Shown here in pieces: positions 1 to 7,095 of a stretch of DNA of 64,000 nt (position 1 is its first letter; each line of letters starts with the position of its first letter). A model generated the notes under the pieces. The model saw nothing but the letters and a program-made list of their open reading frames with translations. It was not told where the DNA came from and searched no databases. Position numbers and translations under genes: made by a program. Source of the stretch: Actinomycetota bacterium (GTDB lineage Bacteria > Actinomycetota > CADDZG01 > WHSQ01); assembly GCA_009379915.1 (NCBI GenBank), contig WHSV01000001.1:52386-116385 (forward strand). Direction: 5' to 3'.

Positions 1-457
1 CGACCTTTTGCGGAGTGAGGGAGGCACACGCTTCGACGCCGGCATCCTTGATCTCTCTGATGCGCTTGTAGATGAGCTCTTCCTTGACGGGCTCCGCATA
101 GACCTCTTGCATCCGGGCGGTGGCCTTGTCGGGAGACAACTCGGCGATCTCGGCAAGCACCGAGTCGGTGTCTTCGTAGCGGGTCTGGAGTCCTTCGAGG
201 TTGAGAACCCCCAGGCCCCCGTGCCGCCCCACCTCGATCGCGGTCCGCACCGAAACCACGCCGTCCATTGCCGACGCCATGAGTGGAAGCTCTAGCTTGA
301 AGGCGTCGATCTCCCAAGAGATGTCGACGTCGTCGGGGTCCCGAGTCCGTCGGGACGGGACGATAGCGATGTCGTCGAACCCGTAGGCCCTGCGACCTGA
401 CTTGCCGATGCCGATCTCGATCTCCACCTGAGCTCCCTGTCTACTTACGGCGACCAT
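1..457 (-). CDS. guaB3: GuaB3-family IMP dehydrogenase-related protein (N-terminal part)
   Basis: The gene runs off the left edge, so only about the first 152 residues are visible, starting at the ATG complementary to 455-457. The readable part contains the segments RRAYGFDDIAIVPSRRTRDP, LMASAMDGVVS and GGLGVLNLEGLQ, which are typical of the start of the TIM barrel of IMP dehydrogenase/GMP reductase proteins, and especially of the actinobacterial GuaB3 branch that lies beside guaB. No CBS domain follows the first barrel strands, as expected for GuaB3. The catalytic cysteine loop lies outside the window, so activity cannot be judged. It is followed downstream on the same strand by sequence not seen here. 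The family call is good; the biochemical role of GuaB3 proteins is less certain than that of GuaB. Confidence 0.85.
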   Translation of the reverse strand, partial: MVAVSRQGAQVEIEIGIGKSGRRAYGFDDIAIVPSRRTRDPDDVDISWEIDAFKLELPLMASAMDGVVSVRTAIEVGRHGGLGVLNLEGLQTRYEDTDSVLAEIAELSPDKATARMQEVYAEPVKEELIYKRIREIKDAGVEACASLTPQKV

Positions 458-531
458 AATCTCGATCGTCGGTTAGTCGTTCGCTGGCCCTGCCACCAAC
501 CTAACTCCGTCGCTCCCGTCCATGCCCTCTT

Positions 532-2565
532 TCAGTGATCTCTGTCCTGGCGAACCAACCGACCGGACCTCTCGTCGTCGAGCAACTGCATGTCGGCATC
601 GACCATGAGCCGAGCGAGCTCGGTGAAACTCGTTCGGGTCTTCCAGCCGAGCTTCTCGTGCGCCAACGAGGGATTCCCTCGCAGGTGATCGACCTCGGCC
701 GGCCGGTAGTAGTTCGGATCGATCTCGACGTGAGCCTCCCAATCGAGGTCCGCGTGTCCGAACGCGACCTCGCAGAACTCGCGCACGCTATGTGCCTCGC
801 CGGTTGCGATGACGAAGTCCTCGGGCTCGTCCTGCTGGAGCATGAGCCACATCGCCTCGACGTACTCCGGTGCGAAGCCCCAGTCGCGCTTGGAATCGAG
901 GTTTCCGAGATAGAGCTTGTCTTGAATCCCGGCCTTGATCCTGGCAACGGCCCTCGTGATCTTCCGAGTTACGAACGTCTCCCCCCGACGGGGGGAGTTG
1001 TGAACGACCACGAGGCCGGGCCCCGCCGCGAACCGGTTGGACGACGTCGCGAGATCGAACATCCATCCCGAGTATCGGCGCGCCTCGACCTTACGCACCT
1101 CGGCTTGAGGCCTGAGGCGTTGACCTTTGCCCGTCAACGATCCGGAGCTGAGGTCCATCAGGTAGTTGCGCCTCTCTATCCCGCTGTGTTTCGGCTCGAG
1201 ATACACGCCGACGCGGCGCCCCAAGGTGGTGCGGGCAAGCCAAATCAGTCCCGCTGCAAGCACCGGAGACGAAGTCCGGAAGGACTTGAAGATGCCGTTA
1301 CCGTGTGCGGACCAAAGTCCGTTGCCGAGGTTGTAAGCGGTAAGGAAGGCGAGCTGGACCTCGGCCGACGCGTTCAGGATCCGCTTCGGTATTCGCTTGT
1401 GGCCGTCGCGGCCATAGATCTCGTTGCGAATCATCCGCAGATACCCTGGGTTTCCCGTCAGCTCAAGCGTCGGGGTTCGCTTGGCCTGGAACGCAGATGG
1501 TGGTCCTTCTGTCTTCCTGCTCCTTCCGGCCGCGATTCGCGACCAACAGATTCCCGCCTCCGCCAGTAACTCCTCATCACCGCACGCGATACGCGCGCTC
1601 CCCTCGGGGGAAACGAAGCCCTCGGATACGAGGATTCCCAGCAACCAGGCTTCATCCGTGGTCATCGTGCAGGCGAACGTGTGATCCGGCTGATTTGCCA
1701 GCCGCAACCGATCGCCTTCCTCTACATCCTCAGCGGCTCGTTCCCCACTCTCGAGATAGACGACATGGTCGCCGGTCGTTTCGACGATCCCGCCTCGGCC
1801 ATGGATCGCGAAGATCTCTTCCTCGTGCCAGGTGGCGGTGCGCGCGGTGCAGGTCGCCCAGTCATCTCCATCCCAGACCTCGAGGCCGCCGCCGTCGCTC
1901 GTGTGCCGCTTGCCCTTACTGGGGTCGGTGCGATGTGGCACCAAATCAGCGATGGCAACAACGTCCACGAAACCATGCTTGCGAACTACTACCGGAGTCT
2001 CTGCGGTCACACATTCGTGGTTGAAGAGGATTCCGTTACACGCGTACATGCCGTAGGCCTCGCGGTAGTTGACCGCCATCCAGTGAGCCATGACCTTGGC
2101 GACCGCATAAGGGCTTCGTGGATGAAAGGCCGAGTCCTCGGAATGCGGCGGCGGGGTGGTGCCGAACATCTCTGACGATCCTGCCTGATAGAAGCGCGTA
2201 GCTATGCCGGACGAGCGGATGGCTTCCAGAATGCGAACCGTGCCCATAGCGGTCGAGTCCGCCGTGTACTCCGGGATCTCGAAGCTGACCTTGACGTGGC
2301 TCTGGGCCCCCAGGTGGTAGACCTCGTCCGGCTCGAGGTTACGGACGAGATTCACGAGCGACCCTGAGTCCGACAGGTCCCCGTAATGCATGAAGAAGCG
2401 CACGTTGCTCTCGTGCGGATCCCTGTAAATCGGTTCGAGGCGATGGGTGTTGAACGACGAGGCTCGTCGGATGAGCCCGTGGACCTCGTACCCCTTGGTG
2501 AGGAGCAGCTCTGCGAGGTAGGAGCCATCCTGGCCCGTGACCCCGGTTATCAGCGCCTTCTTCAT
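532..2565 (-). CDS. gmd: GDP-mannose 4,6-dehydratase precursor containing an intein
   Basis: Gmd converts GDP-D-mannose to GDP-4-keto-6-deoxy-D-mannose, a precursor of fucose, rhamnose and related deoxysugars. The start chosen is the ATG at 2565 (MKKALITGVTGQDGSYLAEL), which gives the Rossmann NADP-binding motif at its usual place; the frame stays open to 2622 with a poorly supported ATG. The short-chain-dehydrogenase pair Tyr/Lys is visible in SPYAVAKVMAHW. The 677-residue product is about twice the normal size because 339 residues interrupt the conserved motif NHE/SPRRGE. Removing them leaves 338 residues that read continuously like Gmd. No GDP-fucose synthase or glycosyltransferase lies next to it. 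No clear Shine-Dalgarno sequence precedes the chosen start. It is divergent from the SLT-like gene. Confidence 0.93.
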   Translation of the reverse strand: MKKALITGVTGQDGSYLAELLLTKGYEVHGLIRRASSFNTHRLEPIYRDPHESNVRFFMHYGDLSDSGSLVNLVRNLEPDEVYHLGAQSHVKVSFEIPEYTADSTAMGTVRILEAIRSSGIATRFYQAGSSEMFGTTPPPHSEDSAFHPRSPYAVAKVMAHWMAVNYREAYGMYACNGILFNHECVTAETPVVVRKHGFVDVVAIADLVPHRTDPSKGKRHTSDGGGLEVWDGDDWATCTARTATWHEEEIFAIHGRGGIVETTGDHVVYLESGERAAEDVEEGDRLRLANQPDHTFACTMTTDEAWLLGILVSEGFVSPEGSARIACGDEELLAEAGICWSRIAAGRSRKTEGPPSAFQAKRTPTLELTGNPGYLRMIRNEIYGRDGHKRIPKRILNASAEVQLAFLTAYNLGNGLWSAHGNGIFKSFRTSSPVLAAGLIWLARTTLGRRVGVYLEPKHSGIERRNYLMDLSSGSLTGKGQRLRPQAEVRKVEARRYSGWMFDLATSSNRFAAGPGLVVVHNSPRRGETFVTRKITRAVARIKAGIQDKLYLGNLDSKRDWGFAPEYVEAMWLMLQQDEPEDFVIATGEAHSVREFCEVAFGHADLDWEAHVEIDPNYYRPAEVDHLRGNPSLAHEKLGWKTRTSFTELARLMVDADMQLLDDERSGRLVRQDRDH
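997..2013 (-). mobile_element. Intein with LAGLIDADG-type endonuclease domain inside gmd
   Basis: The insert is 339 residues long. It begins with Cys (block A, CVTAETPVVV), has a block B with the T-x-x-H pattern (TTGDHVV), and ends in block F and G sequence GLVVVHN followed by Ser as the first downstream extein residue. These are the residues needed for class 1 splicing. Between them lie a first dodecapeptide motif (AWLLGILVSEG), a block D-like RIPKRIL, and a second dodecapeptide (AFLTAYNLGNG). The first motif keeps an acidic residue before its last Gly; the second has Asn there, which suggests loss of DNA cleavage. The sites flanking the insert, NHE and SPRRGE, are contiguous in ordinary Gmd. 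Splicing is inferred, not shown. Confidence 0.92.
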
Positions 2566-2931
2566 GCCGAGGAGGATATAGCCGACCCAGCCCTCTCCCC
2601 TCACCACAAAGAAAATGCCCATTTCTTATGGGTGCGCCCCACCTCAGCCCTCTGACCAGCCCAAACGCGATGATTGTGAACCCTTTCACATCTGCTTGCA
2701 GGTGTTAACTAGTCCGCGACGGGGTATTTCTGGCCGATAGCTCACAGGAACGTAATTCCGGGACTCGCGGGCACCACCATCCCGGACGAGCTCAGGGAAG
2801 CGGGAAGGCACCCGAAGGGGCGCCCGAACGTGAGGGAAACAGGAAGGCTCCGCTCTATTTCGAGCAGCCCTGACCTCGCGGCAGGCGGCCTCGCCGCGGC
2901 CCCCGCCAGGACAAGCATTAGGAGGCAAGTA
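2566..2931. other. Divergent intergenic region between gmd and the SLT-like gene
   Basis: This 366-base gap must hold the promoters of both divergent genes. It contains the CRP-type palindrome at 2675-2690 and a strong ribosome binding site AGGAGG at 2920-2925 for the right-hand gene. A short frame upstream of the GTG start continues the SLT-like ORF back to 2830 but lacks a start with good ribosome binding. I looked for a ydaO-type (c-di-AMP) riboswitch, which often precedes cell-wall hydrolase genes in this phylum, and did not find its conserved blocks. Confidence 0.6.
2675..2690. promoter_or_regulatory. CRP/GlxR-type operator, perfect palindrome
   Basis: The sequence TGTGA-ACCCTT-TCACA matches the CRP-family consensus TGTGA-N6-TCACA exactly in both half-sites. 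It lies about 240 bases upstream of the GTG start of the SLT-like gene and 110 bases upstream of the gmd start, so it could act on either. CRP-family regulators are known to control rpf genes in Mycobacterium and Corynebacterium, which makes the right-hand gene the more likely target. Binding is inferred; no CRP gene is in the window. Confidence 0.6.
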
Positions 2932-3525
2932 GTGAGAAGAACTTTCTTTGGTCCGCGCGCCAGCAGACGCGAGCGATTGAAACGCCGTCTGGGTGTGTCT
3001 GTACTGGCAACTGCGGCGTCGTTGCTGATCGGCATCCCGGCCGGGATGGGGCCCCTCAACGCTCTTGGGGTGTTCCGGACCGACTCGCCGCCGACCCAGA
3101 CGAAGCCCGCCAAGGGCGTGGAGGCGAGCGACAGTCACGCATCGATCGTGAGGTTCCGGCGGGAGGTCTTCAAGGAGCGCAAGAAGCCCGTCAAGCCCGA
3201 GCCCGAGCCGGCTCCGGCCGAGACCGATGAACCGGTGGTGGAGGCCGCCGCCGTGGTCTCTGCCGGCTCGATCGAAGAGATCATCGGCGCAGCGGCGACT
3301 GAGTTCGGTCTCGATCCCGGTTACCTGATTGAGGTCGCCTCGTGTGAGTCGGGGCTGGACCCGAGCGCCTACAACGCGGCCGGCTACTACGGGCTGTTCC
3401 AATTCGACGAGCACACCTGGGGTGCCTACGGGTACGGCTCGATCTGGGACGCGAGCGCCCAGTCTCGTACCGCAGGGCGTCTGATCGCGGCGGGCGAGGC
3501 AAGCCGCTGGCCGAACTGCGCCTAA
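2932..3525 (+). CDS. Secreted lysozyme-like (SLT/Rpf-like) cell-wall hydrolase
   Basis: The 197-residue protein starts at a GTG preceded by AGGAGG with six bases between. Its N-terminus is very basic, then hydrophobic (VSVLATAASLLIGIPAG, about residues 22-38), consistent with a signal peptide or membrane anchor. A proline- and glutamate-rich linker (KKPVKPEPEPAPAETDEP) leads to a C-terminal domain of about 80 residues with EVASCESGLDP and AGYYGLFQFDEHTW, the pattern of transglycosylase SLT and Rpf-like domains; Glu139 in CESG is the likely catalytic acid. The end, SRWPNCA, supplies a second cysteine that could pair with the one in CESG. It would cleave peptidoglycan outside the membrane. Whether it is a true resuscitation-promoting factor cannot be decided from sequence. 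It is followed by a clear terminator. Confidence 0.82.
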   Translation: MRRTFFGPRASRRERLKRRLGVSVLATAASLLIGIPAGMGPLNALGVFRTDSPPTQTKPAKGVEASDSHASIVRFRREVFKERKKPVKPEPEPAPAETDEPVVEAAAVVSAGSIEEIIGAAATEFGLDPGYLIEVASCESGLDPSAYNAAGYYGLFQFDEHTWGAYGYGSIWDASAQSRTAGRLIAAGEASRWPNCA

Positions 3526-3546
3526 CTAACTAAACCGACGGCGAGC

Positions 3547-3576
3547 AAAGAGGCCCCCCTTGTGGGGGGCCTCTTT
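3547..3576. terminator. Bidirectional rho-independent terminator
   Basis: A perfect 13-base-pair stem (AAAGAGGCCCCCC at 3547-3559 paired with 3564-3576) closes a TTGT loop. The A-tract before and T-tract after the G/C core let it work on both strands. It sits between the convergent SLT-like and symporter genes. Confidence 0.9.
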
Positions 3577-3611
3577 GGCTTCGTCCGTTGTTGAGCTGTC
3601 GGTAACTCGCC

Positions 3612-5309
3612 CTAGCTTGGGCCGCTGGTCACGCGCTCCGAGTCGGGCAGGCGGACGGCTTCGCCGCCGAGGCGCGGATGACGAACCTCCTCGATCAGCA
3701 GCTGTATGTCGTCCGATGGCGGTGCCGTCAAATTCGACACCGTGATGGTCACCGCGAAGTTGATGATCGCTCCGATGGCTCCGATGCCCTCCGGCGAGAT
3801 CCCGAACCACGGCTCCATGCCCCCGTAGAGGGTCATGTACATGTACAGAGCCGTGAGTGTCAGTCCGGTGACCAGGCCGGAAACCGCGCCGACAGCGTTG
3901 GTCTTCTTCCAGAAGATGCCCAGCACGATGATCGGGAAGAACGACGCCGCCGCAAGGCCGAAGGCAAAGGCCACCACCTGCGCCACGAACCCCGGCGGGT
4001 TCACCCCGAAGTAGCCGGCGACCAAGACCGCACCTCCGATCGCAATGCGGCCCGCGGCAAGCCGTTGCTTCTCGGTCGCTTCGGGTCTGAAGCGTTTGTA
4101 ATAGAGGTCGTGGCCGATGGCCGAGCCGATCACCAGCAACAGGCCCGAGGCGGTCGATAGCGCCGCCGCCAGGCCCCCGGCCGCGACGAGGCCCACCACT
4201 GGGGCCGGGAGCCCCGCGATTTCGGGATTGGCAAGCACCATGATGTCCGGGCTCACCACCAGTTCGCCGGGGGCGGTTTCGGGGTTGGAGGTGATGCTGT
4301 CGACGAGCCCGTTGCCGTTGGCGTCTTCGAACCCCATCAGGCCCGTCGCCTCCCAGTTCCGGATCCAGTCGGGACGTTCACTCCACGGCTGGTTGGCGAC
4401 GTCCTCAAGAAGGTTGGTCTTGGAGAACACCGCAACCGCCGGAGCCGTCGTATACAGCAGTGCTATGAACAACAGCGCCCACCCAGCCGAGTAGCGCGCG
4501 GCTCGGACCGACGGCGTGGTGTAGAAGCGCACGATGATGTGTGGAAGACCGGCGGTTCCGATCATCAGCGCGAGAGCAACGAAGAACACGTCCTGCATCG
4601 GCCGGTTCGTGAACGGCTCGGTATAGGAGCTCAGTCCGAAGTCGGTCTGGAGCTGGTCGAGTGTGGTCGCGATCTCTCCGAAACTGATCTGAGGCACGGG
4701 AACGTCGGTAAGGCGCGCGGCAATGGCCCACGCCGGTATGAGGTACGCGATGATGAGAACCGAGTACTGGGCCACTTGGGTCCAGGTGATTCCCTTCATC
4801 CCTCCCAGGACCGCATAGATGACCACGACACACATGCCGATGATCACCCCGGTCGTGATGGTCACTCCTATGAAGCGGGAAAAGACGATGCCGACGCCCG
4901 CCATCTGTCCCGCAACGTAGGTGAACGACACGAAAACGGCTGCCACGACCGCGACCGCACGAGCCGACTCCGAGTAGCGGTCACCGACAAAGTCCGGGAC
5001 CGTGTATTTGCCGAACTTGCGCAGGTATGGTGCAAGTAGCAGGGCGAGGAGCACGTAGCCACCGGTCCAGCCGAGCAGATAGATCGCCCCGTCGAATCCG
5101 AGAAACGAGATGAGCCCCGCCATGGAGATGAAGGAAGCGGCGGACATCCAGTCGGCCGCAATGGCGGCACCGTTCGCGGCGGCCGGCACCCCGTGACCCG
5201 CGACGTAGAAGCCCTCGGTGTCCTTGACGCGCGTGCGGAAGGCGATGCCGATATAGAGCGAGAAGGTGAGAACCGTGAAGATGAGCGCCCAAAGCTCGAT
5301 ATCGCTCAT
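3612..5309 (-). CDS. Sodium:solute symporter large subunit, VC_2705-like subfamily
   Basis: This 565-residue membrane protein belongs to the SSS family and resembles acetate/monocarboxylate permeases such as ActP. It has the family's pattern of about 13 hydrophobic helices, with FYVAGHGVPAAANGAAIAAD and WMSAASFISMAGLI near the N-terminus and GMKGITWTQVAQY in the middle, all typical of the sodium and substrate path. A soluble insertion of about 60 residues contains DANGNGLVDS, which looks like an EF-hand-type acidic loop. Its start overlaps the end of the small-subunit gene by four bases (ATGA), so the two are translationally coupled. The pairing with a DUF4212 protein points to the VC_2705-type two-component symporter. 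Substrate is unknown; a short carboxylate is most likely. Confidence 0.9.
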   Translation of the reverse strand: MSDIELWALIFTVLTFSLYIGIAFRTRVKDTEGFYVAGHGVPAAANGAAIAADWMSAASFISMAGLISFLGFDGAIYLLGWTGGYVLLALLLAPYLRKFGKYTVPDFVGDRYSESARAVAVVAAVFVSFTYVAGQMAGVGIVFSRFIGVTITTGVIIGMCVVVIYAVLGGMKGITWTQVAQYSVLIIAYLIPAWAIAARLTDVPVPQISFGEIATTLDQLQTDFGLSSYTEPFTNRPMQDVFFVALALMIGTAGLPHIIVRFYTTPSVRAARYSAGWALLFIALLYTTAPAVAVFSKTNLLEDVANQPWSERPDWIRNWEATGLMGFEDANGNGLVDSITSNPETAPGELVVSPDIMVLANPEIAGLPAPVVGLVAAGGLAAALSTASGLLLVIGSAIGHDLYYKRFRPEATEKQRLAAGRIAIGGAVLVAGYFGVNPPGFVAQVVAFAFGLAAASFFPIIVLGIFWKKTNAVGAVSGLVTGLTLTALYMYMTLYGGMEPWFGISPEGIGAIGAIINFAVTITVSNLTAPPSDDIQLLIEEVRHPRLGGEAVRLPDSERVTSGPS

Positions 5310-5659
5310 GCCCGCCCCCCTGAGCGCTGCACTCGCTTGCGCGCCGAGCCCAGCTCTTCCTCGTGCACGTCGAACTCCTCATCTACTCGGTCCATTCGTT
5401 TTGCGTAGATGAAGATCAAGGCGACGAACACGACGATTGCCCCCTGCTGCGCGAACCAGAAACCCAGCGGGAACCCGATGAAGGTGATCTCGTTGAGCGG
5501 CTCGGCTAGCAGGATTGCCAGCACGTAGCCGAAGATCGCCCAGGTGACCAGGAGGGGGACCTTCACCCTCACATTGGCCCGCCAGTAGCCCCGGGACCGA
5601 TCGGAAACTTGGCTCCCATCGGGCTCTCGAGCTAATCGACCATGCGACGCATCTGCCAT
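5306..5659 (-). CDS. DUF4212 symporter small subunit
   Basis: The 117-residue protein carries the signature of DUF4212 small subunits: RGYWRANVRVKVPLLVTWAI, then LNEITFIGFPLGFWFAQQGA and FIYAKRMDRVDEEFDV. Two hydrophobic segments (about residues 33-53 and 62-85) predict two membrane helices, followed by a charged cytoplasmic tail. It is encoded immediately upstream of the SSS symporter with a four-base overlap, the usual arrangement for this pair. The upstream start region has GGGGGG about nine bases before ATG as a possible ribosome binding site. Its role is presumed to be stabilising or regulating the large subunit. Confidence 0.88.
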   Translation of the reverse strand: MADASHGRLAREPDGSQVSDRSRGYWRANVRVKVPLLVTWAIFGYVLAILLAEPLNEITFIGFPLGFWFAQQGAIVVFVALIFIYAKRMDRVDEEFDVHEEELGSARKRVQRSGGRA

Positions 5660-5924
5660 ATGACATACCCCCCGGCCCTGGCCCTCGGTTGGTCCGATAA
5701 CTCAATATTCATGATGACGGCGTAGGTTTTGCGGGGAAATGGTCGAGGCTCAGACGGTCGGGCCATCCACCCGAAAGGTGAGTCCGGAGGGGCCGGGGGC
5801 GAGGTTCGAGCAACTCGAGGGGAGGATTACCGCTCGGAAGCCCCACCCGACCGTTCGAAGGCGGGAACGACCGTCGAGACGTCACTACTTGGTCCCTTTT
5901 GATCCTGCCGTTACGTTTGCGAGG

Positions 5925-6356
5925 ATGGCAACTCGACGCGAGCTCAGACACGCGCTTTCCGGTGCACGCGCGTACGAGAGGTGGCCCTACTTCGGGCGAC
6001 CCCAGAAGCGGCTCCTGGTAGCGGGCATCGCCATGTGGATCGGGGCGCTGCTTCCCTGGGTGATGATCCTCGGTCAATCCCTCCGCGCGGCCCCCCTCGC
6101 GCTGTCGTGGGCCCTATGGGCCGGCCTGATGACCCTCGCGGGCGCATCGGTGCGGTGGCGCAACATCGCCACGCTGTCGGCAGTCTTGGGCGGGGGCGGA
6201 GCTATCTATCTGACGACCTGGCAAGCGACCACGCTCTTCAAGGCCTGCCTCTCGACCCAGTGCCTGCCGGGCCCGGGTCTGGTGCTGTTGCTAGCGGCGG
6301 GAGTGTTCGCGCTGATTCAGGCCCTCGGCCTGTTCAGAGGCCGATCATCTTCTTGA
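5925..6356 (+). CDS. Small hypothetical membrane protein
   Basis: I do not recognise this 143-residue protein. From the ATG at 5925 it has a basic start (MATRRELRHALSGARAYERW) and four hydrophobic segments at about residues 30-50, 57-75, 82-100 and 115-137, so it is probably a four-helix inner membrane protein. The frame is open for 62 codons further upstream, but that part is rich in Arg and Pro and looks non-coding. Its 3' end overlaps the convergent response-regulator gene by 23 bases, which is unusual and could mean that the real frame ends elsewhere. A weak GAGG lies just before the ATG. Confidence 0.5.
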   Translation: MATRRELRHALSGARAYERWPYFGRPQKRLLVAGIAMWIGALLPWVMILGQSLRAAPLALSWALWAGLMTLAGASVRWRNIATLSAVLGGGGAIYLTTWQATTLFKACLSTQCLPGPGLVLLLAAGVFALIQALGLFRGRSSS

Positions 6357-7095
6357 ACGCGCGCACCTGACGACGCGAGACGGGCACTCGCTCCTGGGAC
6401 TCGGACAAGATGACTTGGAGCGCGCCCGCGAAGTCCGGTTCGATCGCTCGAGCGTAACGAAGATTCACGAGATACGCGCGGTGGGTGCGAAAGAACCCAC
6501 GTCCCTCGAGACGCTTCTCCAGCTCGGCCAACGAGTAGGGCACCAGGTGCTTTGCCTTGCCGGTGACGACGTGAGAGCCTCCGTGTGCGGCGACCGCGTA
6601 GAGCACCCGGTCGGGCTCGAGGAGGATCGTTCGATCCCGCATCGGGACCGGAATCTTGTCGAAGTGGGCATCCTCATGGGGTGCTTCGGTCGAGTCCCCG
6701 TTCCCGGCGTCGGGAACCCGCTCGATGATCCGTTGCAGAGCTCGCGCCAGCCGCGGCTCGTCGAACGGCTTGAGCAGATAATCGACCGCGTCTAGATCGA
6801 AGGCCTCGACCGCGTGATCCGGATAGGCCGTGACGAAGATGACGGATGGAGAATGCGGCACTTTGGAAAGCTCGCGCACCAGCTCGAGACCCGACCCCCC
6901 CGGCATCTTGATGTCGAGGAAACAGAGGTCGTAGTCGATGTTACGTATCAGTTGAAGAGCCTCCGCGGCTTCTGCGGCCTCGCCGACGACCTCTACCTCG
7001 GGGAAGCTGCGCAACAGGTACCGCAGTTCTTCGCGCGCCGGGTACTCGTCATCGACGATCAGTGCTCGCAGCCGCGCACTCGCTTCTGGACTCAT
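6334..7095 (-). CDS. LytTR-family response regulator
   Basis: The 253-residue protein has a receiver domain (about residues 10-125) with the acidic pair in LIVDDE and the phosphoacceptor Asp61 in LCFLDIKMPG, plus the conserved Lys in DYLLKPFDE. A C-terminal LytTR DNA-binding domain follows from about residue 145, with the diagnostic segments GGSHVVTGKAKHLVPYSL and GFFRTHRAYLVNL. The start ATG at 7095 overlaps the stop of the histidine kinase gene (ATGA), giving a coupled kinase-regulator pair. Proteins of this type bind pairs of direct repeats upstream of their targets; here the likely target is the symporter operon itself. A longer frame upstream of 7095 is just the kinase region in another frame. 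Confidence 0.93.
   Translation of the reverse strand: MSPEASARLRALIVDDEYPAREELRYLLRSFPEVEVVGEAAEAAEALQLIRNIDYDLCFLDIKMPGGSGLELVRELSKVPHSPSVIFVTAYPDHAVEAFDLDAVDYLLKPFDEPRLARALQRIIERVPDAGNGDSTEAPHEDAHFDKIPVPMRDRTILLEPDRVLYAVAAHGGSHVVTGKAKHLVPYSLAELEKRLEGRGFFRTHRAYLVNLRYARAIEPDFAGALQVILSESQERVPVSRRQVRAFKKMIGL

Noticed and set aside
1600..2013. Idea that gmd is a fusion with another enzyme rather than an intein
   Set aside because: The inserted block has intein splice residues at both ends and removing it restores an uninterrupted Gmd motif.
2691..2931. ydaO-type c-di-AMP riboswitch upstream of the SLT-like gene
   Set aside because: The string CCGATAGCTCACAGG resembles one ydaO block, but the other conserved blocks and the closing stem are absent.
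5739..5924. Longer N-terminus for the small membrane protein at 5925
   Set aside because: The added 62 residues are Arg/Pro-rich without a ribosome binding site and lie where promoters of the divergent symporter genes are expected.
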